A DNA stretch of 64,000 bases from Hathewaya histolytica (GCF_901482605.1 NZ_LR590481.1:2356001-2420000), one strand, 5' to 3'; shown: positions 1 to 9,520, numbered from the stretch's first letter. The notes: generated by a model from the sequence alone, not told the origin. Made by a program: numbers and translations.

Positions 1-604
1 CAGTATTTCCTGTTACTATCGCAGCTGCTGTCATACCTACTAAAATAGCTAATGGGAAGTTCCAAGGTGCAACAACTAATCCCACTCCAAGTGGTATATA
101 TCTACATTCATTTAATTCATTAGGAATTGGTGTGATTTCCATTCCCTTTGCATAGCTTAACATTTGTCTTCCATAGTACTCTAAGAAATCAATAGCTTCT
201 GCAGTATCAGCATCAGCTTCAGCCCAAATCTTACCAGCTTCTTCTACAAGTAAAGCTGAGAATTCATGTTTACGACGTCTCATTATTGCCGCTACATTGA
301 AAAGATAATTAGCTCTTTCTGCAGGACAAACATTTTTCCAAGATTCAAAAGCAGTTAAAGCAGATTGAACAGCTTTTTCAGCAAGTTCAACTGTAGCCTT
401 AGCTGTAGTTCCTATAACCTCATTGAAGTTTGATGGGTTTTTAGATACTATTTTTTCATCAGTATCTATTTTTTCTCCATTTATTACAAGTGGAAAGTGT
501 TTACCCTTTTCACTATCGATTAATTTTAAAGCTTCTAACATAGCATCTTGATTTTCTTTTAAAGAAAAATTAGTAAATGGCTCATTTTTATACGGCATTA
601 ACAT
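1..604 (-). CDS. rocA: 1-pyrroline-5-carboxylate dehydrogenase (partial, N-terminal part)
   Basis: Oxidises pyrroline-5-carboxylate/glutamate semialdehyde to glutamate with NAD+, the last step of proline and of arginine/ornithine breakdown. Only the first ~200 residues lie in the window; the rest runs off the left edge. The translation starts MLMPYKNEPFTNF and contains LVINGEK, RRRKHEF, EADADTAEAIDF and the start of the NAD-binding part (VAPWNFPLAI), all typical of the RocA subfamily rather than of other aldehyde dehydrogenases. The catalytic Cys is outside the window. The ATG at 604 follows a GGGGGA ribosome site by about 8 bases. Its glutamate product would feed the methylaspartate pathway encoded at 39-49 kb. 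Function is inferred from family resemblance. Confidence 0.9.
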   Translation of the reverse strand, partial: MLMPYKNEPFTNFSLKENQDAMLEALKLIDSEKGKHFPLVINGEKIDTDEKIVSKNPSNFNEVIGTTAKATVELAEKAVQSALTAFESWKNVCPAERANYLFNVAAIMRRRKHEFSALLVEEAGKIWAEADADTAEAIDFLEYYGRQMLSYAKGMEITPIPNELNECRYIPLGVGLVVAPWNFPLAILVGMTAAAIVTGNT

Positions 605-633
605 AACATATTCCCCCATTCTAATTAAATATA

Positions 634-847
634 TTTAACCCCAAATTACATAAAAAATTTTACTTAATTTATCGTAGGTTATTTATTCTTTTTATAAAGA
701 ATTGATCAATACTTATTTCAGTATAATGAAAAAATTTTCACAACATGATTAACCCCAAAACTAATATAAAATAAATAAAAGGATAAATAACCTCTCATTT
801 CAAATATAGTATATTATATTAATTCATAATAATCAACCCCGAAATTC
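634..847. repeat. Three direct copies of a TTAACCCCAAA-like motif upstream of rocA
   Basis: The gene-free stretch 605-1011 ahead of rocA carries TTTAACCCCAAATTA at 634-648, GATTAACCCCAAAACTA at 747-763 and AATCAACCCCGAAATTC at 831-847, all in the same orientation. C-quartets are rare in this AT-rich spacer, so the recurrence looks non-random. They could be binding sites for a rocA regulator. I saw no sigma-54 (-24/-12) element and no convincing -35/-10 pair here. Confidence 0.4.
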
Positions 848-1011
848 TTTGTTATATGTTAATTATAAAACAATTTTTTCATTAATATTTGTCATGTTTT
901 TTAACTATCAACATTAAATATTATATATATATTACCTATACGAAAAACTCCCTCTTTTGCCTTTTTACAAGATTGTTTTCATATATGTTAAATTTTATTT
1001 CATATTTATTA

Positions 1012-1056
1012 AAAACAGAAAAGTGCCTAAGTTTCACAAAAAATTAGACACTTTGT
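1012..1056 (-). terminator. Rho-independent terminator of the first APC permease
   Basis: The stem AAGTGCCTAA (1021-1030) pairs with TTAGACACTT (1044-1053), with one G-U pair. On the minus strand it is followed by TTCTGTTTTT. It lies just downstream of the permease that ends at 1098. Confidence 0.7.
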
Positions 1057-1097
1057 TAAAATATTAAATAACTAGTTAAATAATCTGCAATATTATT

Positions 1098-2507
1098 TTA
1101 TATTTTTATTCTACCAGTTAAAAGCATAACCAACATAAATATAGCTATTAAGGTTATAATTAGCATAGCCAACTTATCATTTTTGCTTATTTCTTTTCCA
1201 TTTTCTTTAGAAGATCTTATATATATATATATTCCTAATGCATATAAAATAATAGTTAAACCTAAATAAGTTATACCTATGGCATAAACTACATATACAG
1301 TATATACAGATGCTATAATAGAAATAACCTTATCTCTAGTTGTAAATCCATCAGTGAAAGATATTTTAAGTCCATATAATGCCGAAAATAGATATGGTAT
1401 TACTATAGAAGTAGTCGCAATACTATAAATTATAAAATATGCTTTTTGAAAAGAGTTTGATAAAAGTGCAAAAATAAATATTTGAGTACATATAGTAGTA
1501 ACTAATAGAGAGTTTCTAGGAGTACCATTTTCATTTAATTCACTAAACCACTTTGGCATGCTTCCATCTTTAGCTACTAAGTAAGGTATTTCAGCAGCTA
1601 GCATTACCCAACTTATAAAAGCTCCAACAAGAGAAATTATAAGTCCTAACTTTGCGATTAAAGCTCCACTCTTTCCAATAATTGTGTTCCCTAAAAGATC
1701 AGCAAACGGTGTCACAGATTTACCCAATGCTTTTGCTTCAACCACTCCCATAGTTATAAGACTTACTAACATATATATAGCTAAGGTTACAAGCAAGCTG
1801 GTTATTATAGCTTTAGATACAATTTTTTGAGACTTAGCTCTTTCTGATAAAACAGCTGCTGCTTCTACCCCAACAAAACTCCATAATATAGTTCCCATAG
1901 AACGACTAATTTGAGTTAATACATTGGTTTTTCCTCCTGTAGAGGCTAAAACATTTTTCCAATTAGGTACAAAGAATATACCCCCCTTAAAAACTAATAT
2001 TCCTAAAACAATTGCTAAGAATATAGGAATTAATTTAGCCACAGTTACTATAGAATTAATAGCACCTGTATTTTTAGTCCCCCTCATTTGCATGAAATAC
2101 ACAGCCCATAAAAATAAACTACCTAATATAAATGATATTAAAGGATTTAATCCCCCAACTAAATCACCCAATGTTTTGAACAATAACACTATAAAGGCTA
2201 CATTTCCAAGCCATGCACTTATCCAATATCCCCAAGCAGAATTGAAACCAGCAAACTCACCAAATCCTTCCCTAGCATAAGTATATATACCACCTGTAAG
2301 CTCAGGTTTTTTATTGGCAAGCATACTAAAAACAAGTGCTAACCCTATAATACCTACCCCACCTATAATCCAAGCAATAATAGCTGCTTGAGGGTTAGCT
2401 ACTTGAATCATATCCGTAGGACTATTAAAAATACCTCCCCCAATCATTGATCCTATTCCAATCAAGATTAGCATCCATAAACCTAATTTACCTTTATCTT
2501 CACTCAT
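1098..2507 (-). CDS. APC-family amino acid permease (basic amino acid/polyamine antiporter type)
   Basis: A 469-residue integral membrane protein with about 12 hydrophobic segments. The N-terminal GIGSMIGGGIFNSPTDM is the TM1 motif of the APC superfamily, and the overall pattern (ELTGGIYTYAREGFG, SERAKSQKIV) is that of arginine/ornithine- or lysine-type antiporters (ArcD/YdgI-like). The ATG at 2507 follows AAAGGAG. It is a close paralog of the permease at 2761-4173 and has its own terminator on the left, so each appears to be a separate transcript. Placement beside rocA suggests arginine/ornithine or related amino acid exchange. The substrate cannot be read from the sequence. Confidence 0.85.
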   Translation of the reverse strand: MSEDKGKLGLWMLILIGIGSMIGGGIFNSPTDMIQVANPQAAIIAWIIGGVGIIGLALVFSMLANKKPELTGGIYTYAREGFGEFAGFNSAWGYWISAWLGNVAFIVLLFKTLGDLVGGLNPLISFILGSLFLWAVYFMQMRGTKNTGAINSIVTVAKLIPIFLAIVLGILVFKGGIFFVPNWKNVLASTGGKTNVLTQISRSMGTILWSFVGVEAAAVLSERAKSQKIVSKAIITSLLVTLAIYMLVSLITMGVVEAKALGKSVTPFADLLGNTIIGKSGALIAKLGLIISLVGAFISWVMLAAEIPYLVAKDGSMPKWFSELNENGTPRNSLLVTTICTQIFIFALLSNSFQKAYFIIYSIATTSIVIPYLFSALYGLKISFTDGFTTRDKVISIIASVYTVYVVYAIGITYLGLTIILYALGIYIYIRSSKENGKEISKNDKLAMLIITLIAIFMLVMLLTGRIKI

Positions 2508-2654
2508 TCCCTACTCTCCTTTTCTTTTGTAAAATTCTTTTTATAAAGTATGCACTATTATTGTTTACACTTTTAATTTAATTATTTATAATTTCTACAA
2601 TTAAGAGTTTCATTTATGTATTGCATATTCACCCTTAATTATGTATAATTGTTC

Positions 2655-2690
2655 ATATAAAAAAGCCAATCACAATGAAGTGACTGACTG
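2655..2690 (-). terminator. Rho-independent terminator of the second APC permease
   Basis: A 10-bp stem (2664-2673 with 2680-2689, two G-U pairs, 6-base loop) is followed on the minus strand by TTTTTT. It separates the two permease genes into individual transcription units. Confidence 0.75.
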
Positions 2691-2760
2691 ATTTTATAAT
2701 TTATTATCATTTTGTATTGTATTTTATATTTTAAACTAATAATATTTTTAAACATTTTAA

Positions 2761-4173
2761 TTATACAGTTATTTTTCCTGTTGCAATTAAAGCTATAACT
2801 AGTAAAGCTATTAGAACTATTATGGCCATTGCAACTTTTTCTTTTTTATCAATACTTTTTCCATGTTCTTTCTTAGCCTTTAAATACACTAAAATACCGA
2901 ATGCATATAATATAACTGTTAATCCAATGTATGTTAATCCAACCGAATATACAACATAAGCTGTGTATAAAGATGCAATTGCAGATATTATCTTGTCTTT
3001 AAATGTAAAGTTTTCTTTTATTGAAACTTTTAATCCATAGAAAGCAGATAATAAATATGGTATTAAAATAGCAGTTGTAGCAATATTAAACACCATTGAA
3101 TATGCTTTTTGGAATGAACTTGATAATAAAGATAACAAAAATAATTGTGTACATACTGTAGTTATAAATAATGAATTTACTGGACAATCATTTTTATTTG
3201 TCTTTGAGAAATACTTAGGCATTGCTCCATCTTTTGCAAGGATATATGGTGTTTCAGCAGCTAACATAACCCAACTAATAAAAGCACCAAATAATGAAAT
3301 TATAAGTCCCAATCTAGCAACTAAAGCTCCCGCTTGTCCAATTGCAGTTTTTCCTAGTAAATCAGAAAATGGAGTTATAGAATTTCCTAATTCTTTAGCT
3401 GGTATAACTCCCATGGCTATAATACTTACTAACATATATATAGCTAAGGTTGAAAGTAAACTAATAATAATTGCTTTTCCAACTATTTTTTGAGACTTCG
3501 CTCTTTCAGATAAAACTACAGCAGCCTCTATTCCAACAAAGCACCATAATATAGCACCCATAGAACCGTTAACTTGTTTTAATAAAGATGTAGCCTCACC
3601 AGTCGCGGCTAAAGTATTCTTCCAATTTTGAACTACAAATATATCTTTTTTAAATACTAAAACTCCTAAGATAATAGCTAATACTATAGGTACTAATTTA
3701 GCTACTGTTGCTACAGCATTTATAATTCCTGCATTTTTTACACCCTTTATTTGAAGTAAGAATACTGACCATAAAAATATTGATGCTAATATAAAAGTTA
3801 TAAATGGATTCATACCACCTGTAAAATCTGATAAAGTCTTAAATAATAAAATAACAAATGCAACATTTCCAAGCCAAGCACTTAGCCAGTATCCCCAAGC
3901 TGAGTTAAATCCTGCAAAGTTACCAAACCCTTCTTTGGCATAAGCATAAATTCCACCAGTAAGTTCAGATTTCTTATTAGCAAGTAAATTAAATACTAAG
4001 GCAAGAGATATAACACCTATACCACCAACAATCCATCCTATAAGCACTGCTTGAGGATTTCCCTGCTTAATTAAATCTGTTGGACTATTAAAAATCCCGC
4101 CGCCAATCATAGAACCTATTCCTAATAAAACAAGCATTAATAAACCTAACTTATTATTCTCTTGTTTCTCCAT
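2761..4173 (-). CDS. APC-family amino acid permease (basic amino acid/polyamine antiporter type), paralog 2
   Basis: A 470-residue polytopic transporter with the same architecture and TM1 motif (GIGSMIGGGIFNSPTDL) as its neighbour. The two proteins match over their full length, with long identical blocks such as GGIGVI/GGVGII, GYW(I/L)SAWLGNVAF and SERAKSQKIV. The ATG at 4173 is preceded by AAAAGGAG. An ancestral tandem duplication is the simplest explanation. Divergence in the middle and C-terminal thirds may mean different substrates or exchange partners. The gene faces away from the phosphosugar mutase, with a 600-bp AT-rich spacer between them. Confidence 0.85.
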   Translation of the reverse strand: MEKQENNKLGLLMLVLLGIGSMIGGGIFNSPTDLIKQGNPQAVLIGWIVGGIGVISLALVFNLLANKKSELTGGIYAYAKEGFGNFAGFNSAWGYWLSAWLGNVAFVILLFKTLSDFTGGMNPFITFILASIFLWSVFLLQIKGVKNAGIINAVATVAKLVPIVLAIILGVLVFKKDIFVVQNWKNTLAATGEATSLLKQVNGSMGAILWCFVGIEAAVVLSERAKSQKIVGKAIIISLLSTLAIYMLVSIIAMGVIPAKELGNSITPFSDLLGKTAIGQAGALVARLGLIISLFGAFISWVMLAAETPYILAKDGAMPKYFSKTNKNDCPVNSLFITTVCTQLFLLSLLSSSFQKAYSMVFNIATTAILIPYLLSAFYGLKVSIKENFTFKDKIISAIASLYTAYVVYSVGLTYIGLTVILYAFGILVYLKAKKEHGKSIDKKEKVAMAIIVLIALLVIALIATGKITV

Positions 4174-4695
4174 AATAACTCTCCTTTTCTTGATGTTTTT
4201 ACTTAAGATATAATATAGTAGTTATTTTTTTAACAATGGTACTTAAAAATTTTTGGGGAATATATCTTTATATTATGTCGAAATTTGTTAAGCTTAACTA
4301 TGACCTTATTATAAATAATTTTTAAGATAAAGTAAACTCATTTTTTTACATTTTATGCTTGTTTTTAACTTTTTATTATAATTATTGTATTAATTATAAA
4401 GAATTACTTGAATATTTATGTTTATTAATTTAAAAATTTTATTAATTTTTTAGTTTCTTTAAAATAGATTAAATTTTGGGACTATTCTTAATTATATTAT
4501 CTTAATTAAAGTATAAGTGAGTTTGACTCTCATTTATCCTCTTATCAAGATCCATATTAATCCAGTTGCCTTTTAAAAATAAATTTTATTTTATGCATAT
4601 TCTTTAATTTTTATTGCATATAAAAAAAATTAAATTTTTTAAATTTTTTTTATCGTATCACTCTTTTCATGCAAGCATCAAAGTAACAGTATAAG
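4174..4695. other. Long AT-rich divergent spacer without a recognisable gene
   Basis: About 520 bases between the divergent APC permease and phosphosugar mutase genes. I found no coding frame, T-box, lysine-type or other known riboswitch pattern. The permease promoter must lie here but no clear -35/-10 pair stands out. Confidence 0.5.
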
Positions 4696-4724
4696 TTTAC
4701 TTTTATTTCAAAGACTAATATAAT
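4696..4724 (+). promoter_or_regulatory. Sigma-A promoter of the phosphosugar mutase operon
   Basis: TTTACT (4696-4701), a 17-base spacer and a perfect TATAAT (4719-4724). Expected transcript start is near 4731, giving a ~50-base leader before the ATG at 4783. Confidence 0.65.
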
Positions 4725-4782
4725 AAAATAGGTTTATATTAGTTTTATCCTTATAAAAAATTATAGTAAGGGAGTGGAATAC

Positions 4783-6510
4783 ATGGATTATAAAAAAATC
4801 TATGGGGATTGGTTAAACAATCCATATATTGATGAAAACACAAAATCAGAACTGAATGCTTTAAAAGATGAAAAAGAAATCGAAGATAGATTCTACAAAG
4901 AATTGGAATTCGGTACTGCAGGACTTAGAGGAAAACTTGGTGCTGGAACAAATAGAATGAATATATATAATGTTGCAAAAGTTACACAAGGATTAGCTTC
5001 ATTTATATGTGAAAAAGGTATTGATGCTATGAATAGAGGTGTCGCTATTGCATATGATTGCAGGCACTTTTCTAAAGAATTCGCAAAAACTGCTGCCCTC
5101 GTTCTATGTGCTAATGGAATTAAAGCTTATTTATTTGAAGATTTAAGACCAACACCAGAACTTTCATTTACAGTAAGACATCTAAATACAATTGCAGGGA
5201 TAGTAGTTACTGCAAGTCATAACCCTAAAGATTATAATGGCTATAAAGTTTATTGGGAAGATGGTGCGCAGGTTTTATCTGAAATAGCTGACCCTATTTT
5301 AGATAAAATACTGAAAATAAAAGATTTTGCAGAAGTAAAGAAGATAGATGAAAAAGAAGCCACTGAAAAAGGACTTTTTAAAGTTATAGGTAAAGAAATA
5401 GATGATCTGTATTTAGCGAAAGTCAAAGCTTTAGCTTTAAGAGACACTAAAGAGGAAATAGATAAGGATATTAAAATAGTATATACCCCTCTTAATGGAA
5501 CTGGAAATAAACCTGTAAGAAGAGTGTTAAGTGAAAGAGGATTTACCAATATCACTGTAGTTCCAGAGCAAGAAAATCCTGATCCAGATTTCACAACTGT
5601 AGGATATCCAAACCCGGAGGATACAAAAGCATTCAAATACGCTGAGGATCTTGGTAAAAAGATTGATGCTGAACTTCTTATAGCTACAGATCCAGATTGT
5701 GATAGACTAGCAATAGAGGTTAAAGACACTAATGGTGAATATGTTGCATTTAACGGAAACCAAACTGGAGCAATTTTAATTAACTATATAGTAAGCAGCA
5801 TGAAGGAGAAAGGAAAACTTCCTAATGGTGCTTCTATAGTTAAATCTATAGTTACAGGAGATCTTGGAAAAACTATAGCTAAATCTTTTGGTGTAGAAAC
5901 TTATGAAGCTCTAACAGGATTTAAAAATATTTGTGGCCAAATTCCAATGCTTTTAGAAAATAATAAAAAGTTTATATTTGGATACGAAGAAAGCATAGGA
6001 TATGTAACAGATACTTTCGTTAGAGATAAGGATGGTGTTATGTCAGCTATGTTCCTATGTGAAGCTGCTGCTTACTATAAAAAGCAAGGAAAATCCTTAA
6101 TAGATGTATTAAATGAAATTTATGAAGAACATGGTTACTATAGGGAAAAACAGATTTCTCTAGTATTAGAAGGAATTGAAGGAAAAGAAAGAATCGAAAG
6201 AATGATGACTGAGTACAGAAAAGACTTCCCTAAAACTATGGGAACTGCAGAACTAATTAAATACATTGACTACAAATACAGAAAATCTTTTGACTTACTT
6301 ACAAATAAAGAATCCTTAAGTGAAATACCATCATCAAACGTTTTAAGATTTTTCCTAAACGATGAAAGCTGGTATGCTGTAAGACCATCTGGAACAGAAC
6401 CTAAGATTAAAATCTATTTATATTCAAAAGGTTCAAGCTTAAAAGAGGCAGATGACAAGATAATTAAAATGGAAGAAATAGTATTAGGAAAATTAAACTC
6501 TATAGAATAA
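4783..6510 (+). CDS. Phosphosugar mutase (phosphoglucomutase/phosphomannomutase)
   Basis: Interconverts hexose 1- and 6-phosphates, supplying glucose-1-P or mannose-1-P for UDP-sugar and polysaccharide synthesis. It is 575 residues, the usual length of the large PgcA/PMM-2-like class. Visible are the phosphoserine loop TASHNP (Ser145), the Mg-binding loop DPDCDR, the sugar-binding loop GYEESIGY and the C-terminal phosphate-binding RPSGTEPKIK. A GTG at 4774 is in frame but lies inside the ribosome site AAGGGAGTGG, so the ATG at 4783 is the better start. A DUF2164 gene follows 20 bases downstream in the same transcript. Which hexose it prefers cannot be told. Confidence 0.9.
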   Translation: MDYKKIYGDWLNNPYIDENTKSELNALKDEKEIEDRFYKELEFGTAGLRGKLGAGTNRMNIYNVAKVTQGLASFICEKGIDAMNRGVAIAYDCRHFSKEFAKTAALVLCANGIKAYLFEDLRPTPELSFTVRHLNTIAGIVVTASHNPKDYNGYKVYWEDGAQVLSEIADPILDKILKIKDFAEVKKIDEKEATEKGLFKVIGKEIDDLYLAKVKALALRDTKEEIDKDIKIVYTPLNGTGNKPVRRVLSERGFTNITVVPEQENPDPDFTTVGYPNPEDTKAFKYAEDLGKKIDAELLIATDPDCDRLAIEVKDTNGEYVAFNGNQTGAILINYIVSSMKEKGKLPNGASIVKSIVTGDLGKTIAKSFGVETYEALTGFKNICGQIPMLLENNKKFIFGYEESIGYVTDTFVRDKDGVMSAMFLCEAAAYYKKQGKSLIDVLNEIYEEHGYYREKQISLVLEGIEGKERIERMMTEYRKDFPKTMGTAELIKYIDYKYRKSFDLLTNKESLSEIPSSNVLRFFLNDESWYAVRPSGTEPKIKIYLYSKGSSLKEADDKIIKMEEIVLGKLNSIE

Positions 6511-6530
6511 TTTTCAAGGGGGCTTTTAAT

Positions 6531-6767
6531 TTGAGTACTAATATTAAATTAAGTAAAGAAAAAAGGGAGAATATGATTTCCTTGATTCAGGAGTATTTTG
6601 AAAAAGAGCATGATGAAGACTTTGGAGATTTGGCAGCCGGTTTTATTTTAGACTTTATAATAGAAAAACTAGGCCCTGAGTTCTACAATCAAGGTGTTTA
6701 TGACTCCTATATTTATATGACAGATAAGATAGAAGACCTTCTTTCTCTTCAAAAAAGTGTAAGATAA
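6531..6767 (+). CDS. DUF2164-family small protein
   Basis: A 78-residue acidic, probably helical protein of unknown function. The pattern LSKEKRENMISLIQEYFEKE, followed by LAAGFILDFI and NQGVYD, matches the DUF2164 family. It starts at a TTG, 8 bases after AAGGGGG. It is the last gene of the two-gene operon with the phosphosugar mutase and ends at a strong terminator. Nothing in the sequence gives a biochemical role. Confidence 0.75.
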   Translation: MSTNIKLSKEKRENMISLIQEYFEKEHDEDFGDLAAGFILDFIIEKLGPEFYNQGVYDSYIYMTDKIEDLLSLQKSVR

Positions 6768-6769
6768 CT

Positions 6770-6815
6770 AAGAAAGCATTATGAGTTTCATTAGAATTCA
6801 TAATGCTTTCTTATT
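6770..6815. terminator. Bidirectional terminator between convergent genes
   Basis: A 15-bp stem, AAGAAAGCATTATGA (6770-6784) with TCATAATGCTTTCTT (6798-6812). It serves the DUF2164 gene from the left and the response regulator from the right. U-rich sequence follows on both strands. Confidence 0.8.
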
Positions 6816-6819
6816 ACTT

Positions 6820-7518
6820 TTATTCCATTTTATAACCTACCCCCCATACAGTTTTGATATACTGAGCTTTTCTTGGGTCTTCTTCAATTTTTTCTCTAAG
6901 TCGTCTTATATGAACCATTACTGTGTTTCCTGAATCAAAACAATCTTCATTCCATACTGTCTCGTATATCCTATCCGTACTAAACACCATGCCCCTATTA
7001 GTAGATAGTAATTTTAATATGTTGAATTCTATAGGAGTTAGTTTTATTTCATCTCCGTTTTTCCTTACCTTGTATCCATTTAAATCTATCTCTATCTCTC
7101 CTATATTTATTATGTTTTCATTTTTTTCTTTAGTTTCACACGTATTTAAAACCTTATATCGTCTTAACTGCGACTTCACCCTAGCCATAAGTTCTAATGG
7201 ATTAAATGGTTTTGTTAAATAATCATCAGCCCCTGTGGATAATCCTAATATCTTATCCATATCCTCGCTTTTTGCAGATAACATTATAATTGGTATATTA
7301 TTTTGCTCTCTTATTTTCATACATGTATCTATTCCGCTTAATTTAGGCATCATTATATCCAATATAATTAAATCTATCTTATTAGTTTTTAATATTTCTA
7401 AAGCCTCTATTCCGTCTTCTGCCTTTAATGCATCAAAGCCTTCATTTTTAAGATATATACCAACTAAATCTCTTATATCTTTTTCATCATCCACTATAAG
7501 AATGCAATTATTATTCAA
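6820..7518 (-). CDS. OmpR/PhoB-family response regulator
   Basis: A 232-residue two-domain regulator. Residues 1-120 form the receiver, with the acidic pocket DDE near residue 11, the phospho-acceptor Asp54 (LIILDIMMP) and the KPF lysine. Residues ~135-232 form the winged-helix DNA-binding domain (LTPIEFNILKLL, VMVHIRRLREKIE, TVWGVGYKME). The start is a TTG at 7518 preceded by GGCGGTGAT. It follows its histidine kinase with only 11 bases between them, so it is the second gene of a kinase-first operon. Target genes are unknown. Confidence 0.92.
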   Translation of the reverse strand: MNNNCILIVDDEKDIRDLVGIYLKNEGFDALKAEDGIEALEILKTNKIDLIILDIMMPKLSGIDTCMKIREQNNIPIIMLSAKSEDMDKILGLSTGADDYLTKPFNPLELMARVKSQLRRYKVLNTCETKEKNENIINIGEIEIDLNGYKVRKNGDEIKLTPIEFNILKLLSTNRGMVFSTDRIYETVWNEDCFDSGNTVMVHIRRLREKIEEDPRKAQYIKTVWGVGYKME

Positions 7519-7529
7519 AAGATCACCGC

Positions 7530-9350
7530 CTATTTTTTATAAAGTCTTACTTTAAAGGAGACTATATTTCCATTCAGTTCTGCCCATATGTCCCCACCAT
7601 GTAATTCTACTATACTTTTAGCTATAGCAAGTCCTAGTCCACTACCTCCAGTATCTGAATTCCTAGATTTATCGCCTCTATAAAATCTTTCAAATATCTT
7701 ATCCAGCTCTTCTCTAGTTATATCATTATTACAGGTATTTTCAACTGTAATTACAGTATTTATACTAGTATCCTTACAAAATATTTTAATTTTTTGCTCT
7801 TCTTCACTATACTTTATAGCATTACTTAATAAGTTTTCAAATACTCTAGATAGTTTTTCTCCATCTACATTCATTATAACCTTATTATTTTCCATACTGT
7901 CAACTATTTCTATATTCTTTTTCTCTGCACTTGGAGAAAGTTCAACCATAAGTTGTCTTATAAGTTCATTTATATCAATATCATTTTTCTTTAAACTTAT
8001 TCCCTCATTATTCATTTTCGTAAATTGAAATAAATCCTCTATTAAGTTTTTAAGTTTATCTGCCTTATTATAAGCAATATTTAAAAAATCTTCTCTTTCT
8101 TTTTCACTTTCATATTTTCCATCCTTAACTAATCCTATATATCCCATAACTGAAGTAAGAGGAGTTCTTAAGTCATGTGATATATTAGTTATAAGTTCAT
8201 TTTTAGTTTTTTCTGCCAACCTCTCATTTTCCATTTTCTCTTTTATTTCTCTTTCCATATAATTTATATCTGACGCTAGTACTGCAAGCTCATCATATCC
8301 TTTAATCTCTACATTATAGTTTAAATCTCCTTTTGATATTTCTCTTAAAGAACTAGATATATATTCTATATAAGATATTTTTCTCTTTGTTATCATTAAA
8401 AATATCACTATAAATGTAATAAATGATAGTATAAACGATAGAAATGCACTGGCATCTGTATATGTAGTCATTTCAACTCCATCTAGCATACTTTCATAAA
8501 CCAAATAATAATTACTACTACCTATTTTAATAGGATAAAAACCGTAAAATTCCCTCTCTCCCCTATAGCTACTTCTACTTCCACCTCTATCATAGACTTG
8601 ATCCTCATTTCTGTAATTTAATTTAGACTTAGACATTTTATCTATAATATTGTATACATTTATTTTTTCAGCATAAGTAGCCTTAGAGGAAAACTTAACA
8701 TTTCCATCTAAATCTGTTAGAAATACATTTGCATCCCTATATATAATCTTTTCGTTTATAGATTCCTTAATAAATTCCTCAGAACCTAAATACTTTTCTA
8801 TTTCTTCTCTGACATTTTCTGTAGCACTATTTTTCTGCATGGTTTTTGAAATAAGTTCTTTTAATTTATTTCTGTAATTATCTCTATTATTCTCATTAAG
8901 ATCTACCCCGTAATTACTTAATATAAATTCTAATTCTTGATGATTAAACTCCTCTTTCTTAGTAAAATTTTCTCTTAAAGAATTAATACTACTATCTATT
9001 GCTCCCTTATTTTGGTTATAGTATTTATTGTAATCCTTGTTTGAAATAGTTATAAGTTTTGATAAAAGTTCACGCACTTTATTTTCTTCTTTGATATTAT
9101 CATCATAGTAACTTATATAAGTTTGTTTTGAAATCTTATTCTTCAAAAAACCATTAAATATGTTAAAGCTTATAAATGATAGGACTATACAAATTAAAGT
9201 AATCGTTAAAAGCTCAAGTCTTAAACTTTTTTGAATTAAAGATTTCTTGTCTAAGTAGAAGTTCATTCCCTTAGCCTTTAATCTTTTAAGTCCCATTACC
9301 TCTTCATTAGGTGACTTATTCTTTCTTCTAAATAACCTTCTAAAAATCAT
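7530..9350 (-). CDS. Membrane sensor histidine kinase with large extracytoplasmic sensor region
   Basis: A 606-residue kinase that would phosphorylate the adjacent regulator. One membrane segment lies near residues 47-70 and a second near 302-322. The ~230 residues between them form an external sensor rich in Lys, Glu and Asn that I do not recognise. A HAMP-like linker follows, then the HisKA box with His392 (NISHDLRTPLTS), the N box (ENLLSNAIKYS), the F box (IFERFYRGD) and the G box (GGSGLGLAIAK). Two ATGs are in frame. The one at 9356 touches the AGGAGAGG ribosome site, so the one at 9350, with 6-base spacing, is preferred. The cytoplasmic N-terminus is strongly basic (RRLFRRKNK). Confidence 0.9.
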   Translation of the reverse strand: MIFRRLFRRKNKSPNEEVMGLKRLKAKGMNFYLDKKSLIQKSLRLELLTITLICIVLSFISFNIFNGFLKNKISKQTYISYYDDNIKEENKVRELLSKLITISNKDYNKYYNQNKGAIDSSINSLRENFTKKEEFNHQELEFILSNYGVDLNENNRDNYRNKLKELISKTMQKNSATENVREEIEKYLGSEEFIKESINEKIIYRDANVFLTDLDGNVKFSSKATYAEKINVYNIIDKMSKSKLNYRNEDQVYDRGGSRSSYRGEREFYGFYPIKIGSSNYYLVYESMLDGVEMTTYTDASAFLSFILSFITFIVIFLMITKRKISYIEYISSSLREISKGDLNYNVEIKGYDELAVLASDINYMEREIKEKMENERLAEKTKNELITNISHDLRTPLTSVMGYIGLVKDGKYESEKEREDFLNIAYNKADKLKNLIEDLFQFTKMNNEGISLKKNDIDINELIRQLMVELSPSAEKKNIEIVDSMENNKVIMNVDGEKLSRVFENLLSNAIKYSEEEQKIKIFCKDTSINTVITVENTCNNDITREELDKIFERFYRGDKSRNSDTGGSGLGLAIAKSIVELHGGDIWAELNGNIVSFKVRLYKK

Positions 9351-9474
9351 AATCATCCTCTCCTAAGAACTTGTATTTAAATTGTATAATATTCTAAACA
9401 CCTCGTATAATTATTTTAACATCATTTCATTAACAAAAACCTTCTTAAATTCTTACAAATTCTTAATATTCTTT

Positions 9475-9520
9475 TAAACAAGAAAGCTGTACTCTATTTA
9501 ACATAGAAGTACAGCTTAAG
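9475..9520 (-). terminator. Terminator of the small Cys-rich protein gene
   Basis: AAGCTGTACT-CTAT (9484-9497) pairs with ATAG-A-AGTACAGCTT (to 9517), a 14-bp stem with one bulge and a 5-base loop. TTTCTTGTTT follows on the minus strand. Confidence 0.7.

Noticed and set aside
4174-4782. Possible T-box or amino-acid riboswitch ahead of the second permease or the mutase
   Set aside because: No T-box core, lysine or glycine riboswitch pattern could be found; the stretch is AT-rich without stable structure.
5250-5729. 159-codon minus-strand open frame inside the phosphosugar mutase
   Set aside because: Antisense shadow, Ser/Ile/Leu-rich translation typical of reading the wrong strand.
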